Source: Clostridiaceae bacterium UBA6110 (GTDB lineage: Bacteria; Bacillota; Clostridia; Clostridiales; Clostridiaceae). From it: a stretch of 23,455 nucleotides of DNA. Position numbers and translations under genes: made by a program. This document shows positions 7,246 through 15,185 of this stretch, one piece after another. Below the pieces are notes generated by a model. The model made no database searches. It saw only the letters and a program-made list of their open reading frames with translations, and was not told where the DNA came from. Location: positions 1-23,455 of the forward strand of contig DIWI01000040.1 of NCBI GenBank assembly GCA_002428415.1, written 5' to 3'. The first letter of the stretch is position 1, and each line of letters opens with the position of its first letter.

Positions 7246-7297
7246 CTGTACTATAATTCAGTTAGGGAAATAATCCCACAAAAACGGGGGTGCTGAT

Positions 7298-7753
7298 ATG
7301 GCTGATATTACACTAAGAGAAATAGAGGAGTTTCCGGTGCTCATGATAAGAAAACGTACAAGCCTTGATGGACTGAAGGAAGTTATTGGTGACGGATTCA
7401 TGAAGATCGCGACATATCTCGAATATCTCGGCGAATCACCTGCAGGGCCACCTTATGTTGCCTACTACAACAATGAAATGGATGACCTGGACATAGAGAT
7501 TGGATTCCCGGTAGTTTCTCCTCTTCCAGGACAAGGAGCCATACACGGTTCCTTCATCAAGGCCCACACTGCTGTGGAGTGCCTTCATAAGGGCTCTTAT
7601 TCAAAGTTTCCTGATGTCTATGGTGAACTGATGAAATGGATGGAAATTCATGACCTGTCTCCTGTCGGTGCATACTACGAGACCTACCTTAACAGTCCAG
7701 GTGATACTCCGGAGGCTGAGCTCCTTACAATGATCAGGATAGCAGTAAAGTGA
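7298..7753 (+). CDS. GyrI-like small-molecule-binding domain protein
   Basis: The protein has 151 residues. It matches the GyrI-like/AraC effector-binding fold: the N-terminal 'REIEEFPVLMIRKRTSL' strand, the 'PPYVAYYNNEMDDLDIEIGFPV' region (residues about 51-73) with the conserved acidic D-x-E-x-G-x-P pattern, and 'GSYSKFPDVYGELMKWMEIHDL' leading to 'YETYLNSPGDTPEAELLT' near the C-terminus. There is no DNA-binding domain, so it stands alone as a ligand-binding protein; some such proteins hydrolyse or sequester cyclic or electrophilic compounds. GGGGGTG lies five bases before the ATG. It has its own terminator and is divergent from the exporter operon. Its ligand is unknown. Confidence 0.75.
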   Translation: MADITLREIEEFPVLMIRKRTSLDGLKEVIGDGFMKIATYLEYLGESPAGPPYVAYYNNEMDDLDIEIGFPVVSPLPGQGAIHGSFIKAHTAVECLHKGSYSKFPDVYGELMKWMEIHDLSPVGAYYETYLNSPGDTPEAELLTMIRIAVK

Positions 7754-7762
7754 TCCAATAGT

Positions 7763-7809
7763 CCGCATAGCGTGAGATGATTAAAGTCCTCACACTATGC
7801 GGCTTTTTT
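7763..7809 (+). terminator. Rho-independent terminator after the GyrI-like gene
   Basis: CCGCATAG-C-GTGAG pairs with CTCAC-A-CTATGCGG across a 12-14-base loop (13 of 14 pairs), followed by CTTTTTT. It starts about ten bases after the TGA stop. Confidence 0.9.
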
Positions 7810-7903
7810 ATCTGTTTCAGTCAGGATTTCACTGTTTATTAACAATTTTGTCACATATGCTTGTTATGGTGTCAAAAGTTTGATAAAGTTAAATTTAAAC
7901 ATA

Positions 7904-7931
7904 TTGTCATAGGAAGTGTAGCTATTATGAA
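7904..7931 (+). promoter_or_regulatory. Possible promoter of the etfBA operon
   Basis: TTGTCA (7904-7909) and TATGAA (7926-7931) are 16 bases apart, about 80 bases before the etfB start. The match is only fair. A TCAAA-AG-TTTGA dyad (7873-7884) just upstream might be an operator. The 260-base spacer has no gene on either strand that I would trust. Confidence 0.3.
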
Positions 7932-8013
7932 ATTTTGATAATCCAGACTAGTCTTCGGATGAGAATATGACAATTGAATAAAGACCTGCAGAAATCGAAT
8001 AGGAGGATACGTA

Positions 8014-8835
8014 GTGGATAGGATAGTAGTTCTGATCAAGCAGGTTCCCGATATGGAAGAGGTCAAGTTCGATAGAGAACGAGGAGTAATTGACAGAAAT
8101 TCAGCCGGGACTGAGATTAACCCATTTGACCTGAATGCATTGGAGGCTGCAGTGCAGATTTCCGAGAAGACTGGAGCTGAAGTATTTGTCATCAGCATGG
8201 GACCGCCAAGTGCCAAGGAAGCTATAAGGGAGGCCATAGCAAGAGGTGCCTCGAACGGGGTGCTGCTAAGTGACAGGAAATTTGGCGGAGCCGATGTCAA
8301 GGCTACGGCAATGACTCTCGCTGCTGGTATCAGGAGCACAGGACCATATAGCCTGGTACTTGCCGGAATGCAGACTGTAGACGGTGATACCGGACAGGTT
8401 GGACCCGAGATAGCTGAGATGCTTGGAATACCTCACGCAGGCTATGCGGAAAGCATTGATGAGGTCGATGAGGCTTCTGTTACAGTCACAACTAGGATAT
8501 GGGATGGCAGATACCAGAAGAAGCTCAAGTTTCCTGTACTAGTTACAGTCACGAAGGATATCGCTTCACCAAGGCTTCCATCGCTGAAGAGCAAGATGAA
8601 GGCCAGGAAGGCGGAAATACAGATGCTTGGACTTGACGGTCTTGAAGGTTATCTGAAGGAAGAGGAAACCGGTCTTAAGGGGTCTGCAACAAGGGTCAGG
8701 AAGATAGTGATACCTGAATCGGCAGAAAGGGCAGGTACAGTCTACAGGGATGACATACCAATGGCAATAGATGCCCTGATTGAAGTTTTGAAGGATACGA
8801 AGGTTTTGGAGGTTATGCAGGGTGATGGAATCTAA
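8014..8835 (+). CDS. etfB: Electron transfer flavoprotein beta subunit
   Basis: The protein has 273 residues, the usual EtfB length. The N-terminus 'IVVLIKQVPDMEEVKFD' and 'INPFDLNALEAAVQI' are typical. 'RKFGGADVKATAMTLAAGI' (about 88-106) is the nucleotide-phosphate loop and 'GMQTVDGDTGQVGPEIAE' (118-135) is the EtfB signature. The start is GTG at 8014, seven bases after AGGAGG. It forms with EtfA a heterodimer that binds FAD and a second nucleotide or flavin and passes electrons from a dehydrogenase. Being in an operon with a GlcD-type dehydrogenase recalls the LctBCD lactate dehydrogenase complex of Acetobacterium, where Etf confurcates lactate and reduced ferredoxin electrons to NAD+. Whether this Etf bifurcates cannot be proved by eye. 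Confidence 0.95.
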   Translation: MDRIVVLIKQVPDMEEVKFDRERGVIDRNSAGTEINPFDLNALEAAVQISEKTGAEVFVISMGPPSAKEAIREAIARGASNGVLLSDRKFGGADVKATAMTLAAGIRSTGPYSLVLAGMQTVDGDTGQVGPEIAEMLGIPHAGYAESIDEVDEASVTVTTRIWDGRYQKKLKFPVLVTVTKDIASPRLPSLKSKMKARKAEIQMLGLDGLEGYLKEEETGLKGSATRVRKIVIPESAERAGTVYRDDIPMAIDALIEVLKDTKVLEVMQGDGI

Positions 8836-9856
8836 GGGAGTGCTCGTTTTTGCGGAGCAAAAAAATGGAAAGCTGCACAAGGTAAGCTTCGAGCTGCTTG
8901 GTGTGGGAAGAAAAATAGCTGAAAAATTAGGCTCAGAACTGTATGCGGCAGTGCTGGGTCCTTTTGGCATGTCCTGCGAAGAACTGATTGAAAGAGGAGC
9001 AGACAAGGTCTTCGTTATTGAGGATGAGTCTGCATTTTCCATGCCGGATGAATACGTGTTTGCTGAGAATCTAATCAGGCTTTCCGAGATGGTAAGGCCT
9101 GAAGTATTCCTTGTCGGAGCCACATCCCTTGGAAGGTCAGTCGCACCAAGGGTCGCAGCAGGTCTAAGGACAGGCCTTACAGCAGACTGCACAGACCTTG
9201 ATGTCGATGAGGATGGCCACCTGGTACAGATACGTCCTGCCTTCTCAGAGAATATACTGGCACAGATCCTTTCTGATTCCATGCCTCAGATGGCTACGGT
9301 CAGATACAAGGAATTCGATGAGGCTGAAAGGGTACCAGGAAGGACAGGTGAGATAGTTCGCCTGAAGGAATGCGGCTCAAAGAATCCTTCACTGGAGTTC
9401 ATTAAAGAGCTTGAATCAAGCGGGTTTGACATCTCAAGTGCGGAAGTCGTGGTTTCGGGCGGTTCAGGATTAAGGAGTCCTGAGGACTTCAGGATGCTTG
9501 AGGAGCTGGCGGTCCTCCTTGGAGGCTCTGTAGGATCCTCAAGGCCAATGGTTGAGGCAGGCTTCATACCAAAAGAGCATCAGGTAGGGTACAGCGGCAA
9601 CAGGGTAAAGCCCAAGGTCTATATCGCCTGCGGAATATCAGGAGCGCCACAGCATCTAGCCGGCATGATGGATTCTGAGGTCATTATTGCGATAAATTCA
9701 GATCCGTCAGCCCCTATATTCAATGTGGCGGACTATGGGATAGTCGGGGATATTTATGAGGTCATACCTCAGCTCATCGATAGGATAAGAAAAGAAAAAG
9801 CTGCTTCCTCCACTTCCGATGCTGTCGCTTCGTTATTATCAAGGGGGGAAAACTAA
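8825..9856 (+). CDS. etfA: Electron transfer flavoprotein alpha subunit
   Basis: The protein has 343 residues from the ATG at 8825, overlapping etfB by 11 bases; a GTG at 8822 is an alternative. The C-terminal FAD domain is complete: 'VVSGGSGLRSPEDF' (209-222), 'LGGSVGSSRPMVEAG' (232-246), 'QVGYSG' through 'ACGISGAPQHLAGM' (253-281), and 'DPSAPIFNVADYGIVGD' (293-309). The protein begins directly with the EtfA N-terminal domain ('KGVLVFAEQKNGKLHKVS') and has no ferredoxin-like extension such as the one on Acetobacterium LctC. If ferredoxin is involved here it must dock from outside. The gene overlaps the next by one base (TAATG). Confidence 0.95.
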   Translation: MESKGVLVFAEQKNGKLHKVSFELLGVGRKIAEKLGSELYAAVLGPFGMSCEELIERGADKVFVIEDESAFSMPDEYVFAENLIRLSEMVRPEVFLVGATSLGRSVAPRVAAGLRTGLTADCTDLDVDEDGHLVQIRPAFSENILAQILSDSMPQMATVRYKEFDEAERVPGRTGEIVRLKECGSKNPSLEFIKELESSGFDISSAEVVVSGGSGLRSPEDFRMLEELAVLLGGSVGSSRPMVEAGFIPKEHQVGYSGNRVKPKVYIACGISGAPQHLAGMMDSEVIIAINSDPSAPIFNVADYGIVGDIYEVIPQLIDRIRKEKAASSTSDAVASLLSRGEN

Positions 9857-11016
9857 TGAAGAAATCAACTGAAAAGATCTACCTATCACTGGCATTCCTG
9901 TGGTTCACAACCCACTTTGGCGGCGGCTTCGCTTCCGGAAGACAGGTTGTCGAGTATTTCGTAAGATATGGAAAATATGCAATAATAATGCCCATTATTT
10001 CTCAGGCAGTAATAGCAATCGTACTTTACGCAGCCTGGATGTATGCATTCGAGAACAAGGCCTTCTACTACAGGGTATGGACCGACAAGTTCTATAAGCC
10101 AGTAGAAAAGGTAATGTCGAATGTATACGAGCTGCTATATAACCTGACCCTCATCACTGCAACAGCTGTTGCTTTCGCAACCGGTGGTGCGACCATGAAG
10201 TCGGTGTTCGGGACAAGCTATCTGTTCAACACAGCGCTGATAGCAGCTGCCCTCCTTCTCCTCACGGTATTCGGAGCGAAATTCGTCAGACGAGCTGCAA
10301 GCGTAATTGCAATAGCAATAATCGCAGGCATGTTCATCATATATATCCCAAATATAATCGCAGGTTTCCCGAAAATTGTTGAGAACCTGTCTGCACTGTC
10401 AGCAGCACCGACTGCTTCCGGTCTCGGACTGTTTGATGCCCTCTGGACAACCCTGAAGTATGCCGGCTTCCAGTCTGTAGTTATCGGAGCTTACATTGCG
10501 CATTCAAGTGCACTTGAAGACAAGAAGGACATTATGAAGGCTTCAGTCCTGGGATTCATACTCAATGCATCAATGCTTGTAATGACCGTCCTGGGCCTGC
10601 TTATTTTCATGAACGACGGAATACTCACTGAGTCCGTACCTGCACTTACAGTCATAAGGAATGGCGTCGGAGCAGGATGGATGGTTCCACTTATATCAGT
10701 TCTCATACTTCTTGGAGCTGTTTCAACAGGAGTCAACCTCATATACGGCATTACCCAGAGAGTCGTCATACTTATGGGTAAAAATGACAACGAAGTTGCC
10801 TTCAAGTCGAAGGAAAGGAGCAGGAGCATAATAGTATCAGCGGTATACGTCATGATAACCTGGTCAATAGCTCAGTTCGGATTGATACCTCTGATTGCCA
10901 AAGGATACGGTACCCTTGGATATATCTCGGTATTCGTCATAATCCTGCCCATCGTACTCAAGTTTTACCTTGGACGACTCTTCACCAAAGCTCAGAATAC
11001 AACTGAGAACGCTTAA
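9856..11016 (+). CDS. YkvI-family membrane protein, putative transporter
   Basis: The protein has 386 residues and about ten to eleven membrane segments. It matches the YkvI family (COG3949), LeuT-fold-like proteins of unknown substrate. The family opening 'FTTHFGGGFASGRQVVEYF' is at residues 18-36, with an unwound-helix-like GGGFASG. Later 'YAGFQSVVIGAYIAHSS' and 'LLGAVSTGVNLIYGITQR' are also characteristic. The ATG overlaps the etfA TAA, and the next gene begins 24 bases after its stop, so it is firmly in the etfBA-dehydrogenase operon. The most economical reading is uptake of the hydroxyacid oxidised by the operon, in place of the lactate permease often found in lct operons. That substrate link is inference. 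Confidence 0.75.
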   Translation: MKKSTEKIYLSLAFLWFTTHFGGGFASGRQVVEYFVRYGKYAIIMPIISQAVIAIVLYAAWMYAFENKAFYYRVWTDKFYKPVEKVMSNVYELLYNLTLITATAVAFATGGATMKSVFGTSYLFNTALIAAALLLLTVFGAKFVRRAASVIAIAIIAGMFIIYIPNIIAGFPKIVENLSALSAAPTASGLGLFDALWTTLKYAGFQSVVIGAYIAHSSALEDKKDIMKASVLGFILNASMLVMTVLGLLIFMNDGILTESVPALTVIRNGVGAGWMVPLISVLILLGAVSTGVNLIYGITQRVVILMGKNDNEVAFKSKERSRSIIVSAVYVMITWSIAQFGLIPLIAKGYGTLGYISVFVIILPIVLKFYLGRLFTKAQNTTENA

Positions 11017-11040
11017 TAGACTCATAGTCAGGAGGAACAA

Positions 11041-12426
11041 ATGGATATTGGAATAATTGGAAGACTTAAGGAAATATGCGGAGATGACTTTGTAGTAAGC
11101 GACCTCTCCAAGATCGGAAACTACCTTTATGACGAGACAGAGGAATACCTCAAGCCTGAGGCCTGCACCGATGTCGTTGTCGCCAAGCCAAAGGATGCGA
11201 AGGAAATTTCAGAAATCGTGAAATATGCCAACGAGATACTCATGCCTGTAATACCAAGAGGAGGAGGCACGGGACTTAACGGTGCTGTCATCCCTGACAG
11301 ACCTGGTATCATACTCTCCATGGAAAGGCTCTCGAAGAACATCGAGGTCGATGACAAGAACCTGATGGTCATCGCTGACAGCGGAGTCACTCTGGCACAG
11401 CTTAACGAAGAGCTCAAGAAATCCAAGGGGCTGTTCTTCCCTATCCATCCAGGAGATGAGGGAGCACAGCTTGGTGGAATGGTGGCTGAAAACGCAGGTG
11501 GCGTAAGTGCGGTAAAGCACGGGATAATGAGGAACCATGTCAAGGGACTTGAAGTGGTTCTCCCCACAGGTGAAATCGTAATGTTAGGCGGAAAGCTCAT
11601 CAAGAACAATACAGGCTATGACCTGCTCCATATGATGGTTGGAAGTGAAGGCACCCTCGGGATCATAACCAAGGTAATTCTGAAGCTTTATGCGAAGCAG
11701 AACCACACTGGGACCCTCCTCGTATCCTTTGACAGCAGACAGGATGCCTCAGATACGGTGCCGGCAATACTTCAATCAGGAATAACTCCACTTGCCATAG
11801 AATATGTGGAGAAGAATGTAATAGAAGAGGCTGCAAGGCATATGGGACTCGTATGGCCAGCTAAGGAAGGAATCGTGGACCTCATGATAATCCTTGAGGA
11901 AGGCACCGAGGATGACCTGTTCGCAAAGAGTGAGGCCATCGTAGAGATAGCTGAGAAATTCAATGCCGTGGACAGCATAATTGCTGAAACAGCAAAGGAC
12001 CAGAGGAACATACTCCAGATCAGGAGCAACGTATATACAGCTTTCATAGAGCATGCCATCGATGGAATGGACATTTCGGTTCCTCCTGCTTCAGTACCAT
12101 ATTTTGTCAGGGACCTTGATGAGATCGCTGCAAAATACAACACCACACTTCCATGCGTCGGCCATATCGGAGACGGCAATATCCACAACTTCGTCATGAA
12201 GGAGAACGGTGAAAAGCCATCCTGGTTCGAGGACATACGGCTCGATATATATAAGGCCGCAATGAAGTACGGCGGAGCAATAACGGCAGAGCACGGCACG
12301 GGGAAAACCCGTAAGTCATATATGCCCCTTCAGTATACTGACAGGGAAATCGAAATAATGAAGGGTGTTAAAAGAGCCTTCGACCCTAATGGAATACTCA
12401 ATCCAGGGACAATAGTAGACCTATAG
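11041..12426 (+). CDS. GlcD-type FAD-linked 2-hydroxyacid dehydrogenase
   Basis: The protein has 461 residues in two domains: FAD_binding_4 (about 40-215) and FAD-oxidase C (about 220-460). FAD-binding motifs are 'PRGGGTGLNGA' (72-82), 'GGMVAENAGG' (145-154) and 'GYDLLHMMVGSEGTLGI' (192-208). The C-terminal domain has 'GHIGDGNIH' (374-382) and 'AEHGTGKTRKSY' (416-427), the metal- and substrate-site region of D-lactate/glycolate dehydrogenases. It is soluble and would pass electrons to the cotranscribed EtfBA, as LctD does. The ribosome site is AGGAGGAACAA just before the ATG. D-lactate is the default substrate, but the YkvI transporter in place of a lactate permease leaves other 2-hydroxyacids open, including branched-chain hydroxyacids. 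Confidence 0.88.
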   Translation: MDIGIIGRLKEICGDDFVVSDLSKIGNYLYDETEEYLKPEACTDVVVAKPKDAKEISEIVKYANEILMPVIPRGGGTGLNGAVIPDRPGIILSMERLSKNIEVDDKNLMVIADSGVTLAQLNEELKKSKGLFFPIHPGDEGAQLGGMVAENAGGVSAVKHGIMRNHVKGLEVVLPTGEIVMLGGKLIKNNTGYDLLHMMVGSEGTLGIITKVILKLYAKQNHTGTLLVSFDSRQDASDTVPAILQSGITPLAIEYVEKNVIEEAARHMGLVWPAKEGIVDLMIILEEGTEDDLFAKSEAIVEIAEKFNAVDSIIAETAKDQRNILQIRSNVYTAFIEHAIDGMDISVPPASVPYFVRDLDEIAAKYNTTLPCVGHIGDGNIHNFVMKENGEKPSWFEDIRLDIYKAAMKYGGAITAEHGTGKTRKSYMPLQYTDREIEIMKGVKRAFDPNGILNPGTIVDL

Positions 12427-12458
12427 AAAAGTGTGATACAATAAAATACAGCTAATTT

Positions 12459-12500
12459 AAAGGGCTACGGCAATCAGAAGTGATCTGCCGCAGCCCTTTT
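12459..12500 (+). terminator. Rho-independent terminator of the etfBA operon
   Basis: AAAGGGCT-A-CGGCA pairs with TGCCG-C-AGCCCTTT with a single mismatch and a 13-base loop, followed by TATTATT. It stands between convergent operons and may also act on the minus strand, where TTTAAATT follows the stem. Confidence 0.85.
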
Positions 12501-12543
12501 ATTATTAGGTACTATACCTCGCATGAATAGCCAGCTTTATGAG

Positions 12544-12963
12544 TTACGGCTTGCAGACTGAGCAAGGCTCATATCCATTCTTCACGGCATCTTCCAAAGA
12601 TATTTCAATCTTGCTCTTGCTCAAGAACCTGCAGCTGCCTTTGTGATACTTTTCGCCAGTTTCTGTAATATAAACGATTGTTCCTTCAGGCTCAGTCGGA
12701 GCAGGTGATTCAGTAGGTGCCGGTGTAGGTGCCGGTGTAGGTGCTGCTGTGGGAGCCTGCGTTGGTTCCTGAGTCTGGGAAGGACTTGTTTTATTTTCAG
12801 AAACTATTGGAGATAGTATTGGCAAAGCTACAGATTGGGTGTCATTTTTGTTTGAATCTATAGCTTTGCTGGGTGCAGAACTTCCACATCCTGTAAGAAT
12901 GAAAAGACAGATTAGGGCAATGCAAATTGATCTGTGCACATATATTCTCAACTTGAAATTCAT
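12544..12963 (-). CDS. Lipoprotein with Pro/Thr-rich linker and C-terminal Cys/His motif
   Basis: Starting at the ATG at 12963, the protein has 139 residues; an ATG at 12996, overlapping the upstream stop as TAATG, would give 150 but adds a charged tail before the signal peptide. The signal peptide ends with the lipobox LTGC (Cys 26). Next comes a linker (about residues 65-95) made of short Ala-Pro-Thr repeats, typical of a wall-spanning spacer. The C-terminal ~35 residues carry 'KYHKGSCRFL' and 'GYEPCSVCKP', a small H-x3-C...C-x2-C module seen at the ends of many secreted Firmicute proteins and probably a zinc site. It follows the penicillin-binding protein gene, so it probably works at the same envelope site. 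Function unknown. Confidence 0.75.
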   Translation of the reverse strand: MNFKLRIYVHRSICIALICLFILTGCGSSAPSKAIDSNKNDTQSVALPILSPIVSENKTSPSQTQEPTQAPTAAPTPAPTPAPTESPAPTEPEGTIVYITETGEKYHKGSCRFLSKSKIEISLEDAVKNGYEPCSVCKP

Positions 12964-12995
12964 TACCTCCTTTTTCGTGTTTGGTTTTTCTGACA

Positions 12996-15023
12996 TTAGT
13001 CAGGTAACTGCCCTGTCAGAAATGCCCTTACCTTTCCAGCCACATAGCCAGGACCCCTGTCTCCCAGACCTTCAATCATTACTGTCGTAATATATGGACT
13101 TCCTTCGTCAAGCTCAATTGCAGTAAACCAGCCATACCTTGTACGCGCGGTTCCGGATCCAACCTCTGAAATACCTGTCTTTCCTGCTATTGAACGCCCT
13201 TCTATGAATGCGGCGTTGCCTGTGCCAGCCGGGTCCTCAACAGACTTTCTCATGAGTTCCAGAATCCGGCTTGATGACTCAGCTGAAAGCACATTTCCAG
13301 TCTCCGCCTGGGCCGCATCCTTTACCAGCTTGAGTCCCTTCATATTCCCGCTGTCAGCTATTGCTGTCATTGCCCTTGGAAGAGTGAGACTATTGAAAAG
13401 TACCTGTCCCTGGCCATAGCCGCTGTCTGCAAGAAGGATTTCGCTGTTCATCACGCCCAGGTTTGAAACTTGGGATTTCTGGAAATCGAATGTGGCATCA
13501 TGGTCCTCGTTAACTCCGAACCTTTGCAGAGCTTCTATGAATTCCTTCTCGCCGAGATTAAGCGCCATCTGAGCGAAGAATATGTTGTCGGAATTCATGA
13601 ACGCCTTTTCAAGGTCTACAGGTGTCCCCGGGTCCGTGGCTCTTTTTATAAAGTAGCTTCCCCAAGAGGGTTCCTTCTGCCAGGATGTCCCCTTCACCTC
13701 AGAAATAAGGCTTATCACCTGACTGCCCGTCTCTATTGCTGAAGCTGCTGCAAGTGGAACAAGAGTCGCGCCAGGAGGGTATAGTTTGGTGAATCGGTTA
13801 AGGAGTGGTTTCCCTGCATCCTTCAGCAGACTGTCGTAGTATGCCTCGGTATGCCCCAGAATCATCCTGTTCGGGTCATAAGAAGGAAGGCTTACAAGAG
13901 CCAATATTTCTCCATCCTTGTAATTGACCAGGGATGCTGTGCCTTTATCTCCTGACATTGCACCATACAGCTTAAGCTGCTCATCAATGTCAATTGTCAG
14001 GACTATATCCTTGCCTCTGTTGTTGTGGTCGTTTGAAAGGATCTCCTTGAGATTGCCATCCTTGTCAACCAGAACCTTTTGTGTTCCGGTCTTTCCTCTC
14101 AGCTCTTCCTCATAGATGAGCTCCAGGCCTGACCTTCCGGCTTTTGCGGTTATTGAGTATCCTAGTGTCTTTAGAACTGCGTATTCTTCACGGGTTGCAA
14201 GCCCTACGAAGCCTGTGAGATGTGCTGCAGCCTCTCCATATGGATATATCCTGTCCCTGGTTATCCTGTAGGTTATTCCTGAATTCGACACAACCAGTGC
14301 CTCTACGGCTGCCTTGTCATCCATCGAAACCTTGATCATATCAACAAATGTATCTGGCTTTACCCAGGATAGTCCCAGCCTCCCGGTTATATAGCTCCTT
14401 GCTACTCCGAAGGCGGCAGACAATGCATCTATGGATTTTTCTCTGACGTTACCGAACTGCCCCGGAACCATTCCAATCCAGATAACCTCTCCATCTTCTG
14501 CAAGCACCTTCATGTTCCTGTCTAGTATCCGTCCCCTCTCAGGACCAACTTCCTGATCCACGATCTTGTCCGTGTTCTTGAAGCCCTCATACACCTGGTC
14601 CAATGAGAAGCTGACCTTAAAGTTCTGATTCTCATCCTTGTCGGACTCCTTGACAAGCTTGATGTCAGTGCTGAATTTCTTCTCACCTATTCCTGTGACA
14701 AGTCTGATATCAACCGGAACCCTTATTGTATCTTCTCCTGCTGCCTTTCTTTGCAGGTCAATATCCTCCATCCTGTCAGTTACGGAAGCTTCAGTCACTG
14801 AAATCACTCCATAGAAACCTTTATAAAGCTCCACATACTCATCCTTTGTCATCTTAGATTTGCTCGATGAGTCAAGATTGTCATACATAGTACCATAATC
14901 CATGGCAGCAAAAGCTGCCTTGTATGAATAATAGGTTCCAAGAGGATCAAGCTTTTCTTCATCGCAAGAAGTACCTGCAATCAAAAATAATATGATGAAA
15001 AAAATGTATAATAACTTCTTCAT
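12996..15023 (-). CDS. MecA-like class B penicillin-binding protein with degenerate SxxK motif
   Basis: The protein has 675 residues. The N-terminus is a signal peptide ending in AGTSC (Cys 20), a plausible though imperfect lipobox. It is followed by an NTF2-like MecA_N domain (about 27-150), a dimerisation domain opening with 'GPERGRILDRNMKVLAEDG' (about 160-290) and a transpeptidase domain (about 355-670). The SDN triad (478-480) and KTG (615-617) are present. At the position of the catalytic STFK, after 'YPPG', the sequence reads ATLV: Ala 419 (GCG) replaces the nucleophilic serine and Val 422 (GTT) the lysine. The reading frame is intact, so this should bind no beta-lactam covalently and perform no cross-linking. 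It may be a scaffolding or sensing pseudoenzyme. Start: ATG at 15023 behind AGGAAGTGA. Confidence 0.9.
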   Translation of the reverse strand: MKKLLYIFFIILFLIAGTSCDEEKLDPLGTYYSYKAAFAAMDYGTMYDNLDSSSKSKMTKDEYVELYKGFYGVISVTEASVTDRMEDIDLQRKAAGEDTIRVPVDIRLVTGIGEKKFSTDIKLVKESDKDENQNFKVSFSLDQVYEGFKNTDKIVDQEVGPERGRILDRNMKVLAEDGEVIWIGMVPGQFGNVREKSIDALSAAFGVARSYITGRLGLSWVKPDTFVDMIKVSMDDKAAVEALVVSNSGITYRITRDRIYPYGEAAAHLTGFVGLATREEYAVLKTLGYSITAKAGRSGLELIYEEELRGKTGTQKVLVDKDGNLKEILSNDHNNRGKDIVLTIDIDEQLKLYGAMSGDKGTASLVNYKDGEILALVSLPSYDPNRMILGHTEAYYDSLLKDAGKPLLNRFTKLYPPGATLVPLAAASAIETGSQVISLISEVKGTSWQKEPSWGSYFIKRATDPGTPVDLEKAFMNSDNIFFAQMALNLGEKEFIEALQRFGVNEDHDATFDFQKSQVSNLGVMNSEILLADSGYGQGQVLFNSLTLPRAMTAIADSGNMKGLKLVKDAAQAETGNVLSAESSSRILELMRKSVEDPAGTGNAAFIEGRSIAGKTGISEVGSGTARTRYGWFTAIELDEGSPYITTVMIEGLGDRGPGYVAGKVRAFLTGQLPD

Positions 15024-15137
15024 TGGTTTTCACTTCCTTTCAAGAACGGACAATGACCAGAAAAGGTGCAGCACTTAATTTGAAATGTACTCTGGCTGCT
15101 CTATTCAATACCGGTCCTCTTGCCTTATCTTAAGAAG

Positions 15138-15168
15138 AGGCCTAAGCCATTTTCCATTGGCTTTGCCT
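15138..15168 (-). terminator. Possible terminator hairpin after the 15186-15635 gene
   Basis: AGGC-CT-AAGCCA pairs with TGGCTT-T-GCCT across an eight-base loop, 18 bases after the stop codon. The minus-strand tail CTTCTTAAG is weak, so termination is uncertain. Confidence 0.4.
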
Positions 15169-15185
15169 GAAAACAGCGGATTTAC

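Noticed and set aside
11127..11609. Minus-strand open frames of 160 and 109 codons inside the GlcD-type gene, and similar frames to 12299
   Set aside because: Serine- and proline-rich antisense shadows of a clear FAD dehydrogenase; no independent support.
12697..12760. Short GGTGCCGGTGTA repeats considered as a CRISPR-like or VNTR locus
   Set aside because: They encode the Ala-Pro-Thr linker of the lipoprotein in frame; no spacers. Length variation between strains is possible but ordinary.
13818..13832. An alternative SxxK tetrad (SLLK, residues 398-401) in the penicillin-binding protein
   Set aside because: It lies 21 residues before the position where 'YPPG' places the catalytic motif and is outside the expected context, so it should not replace the missing active-site serine and lysine.
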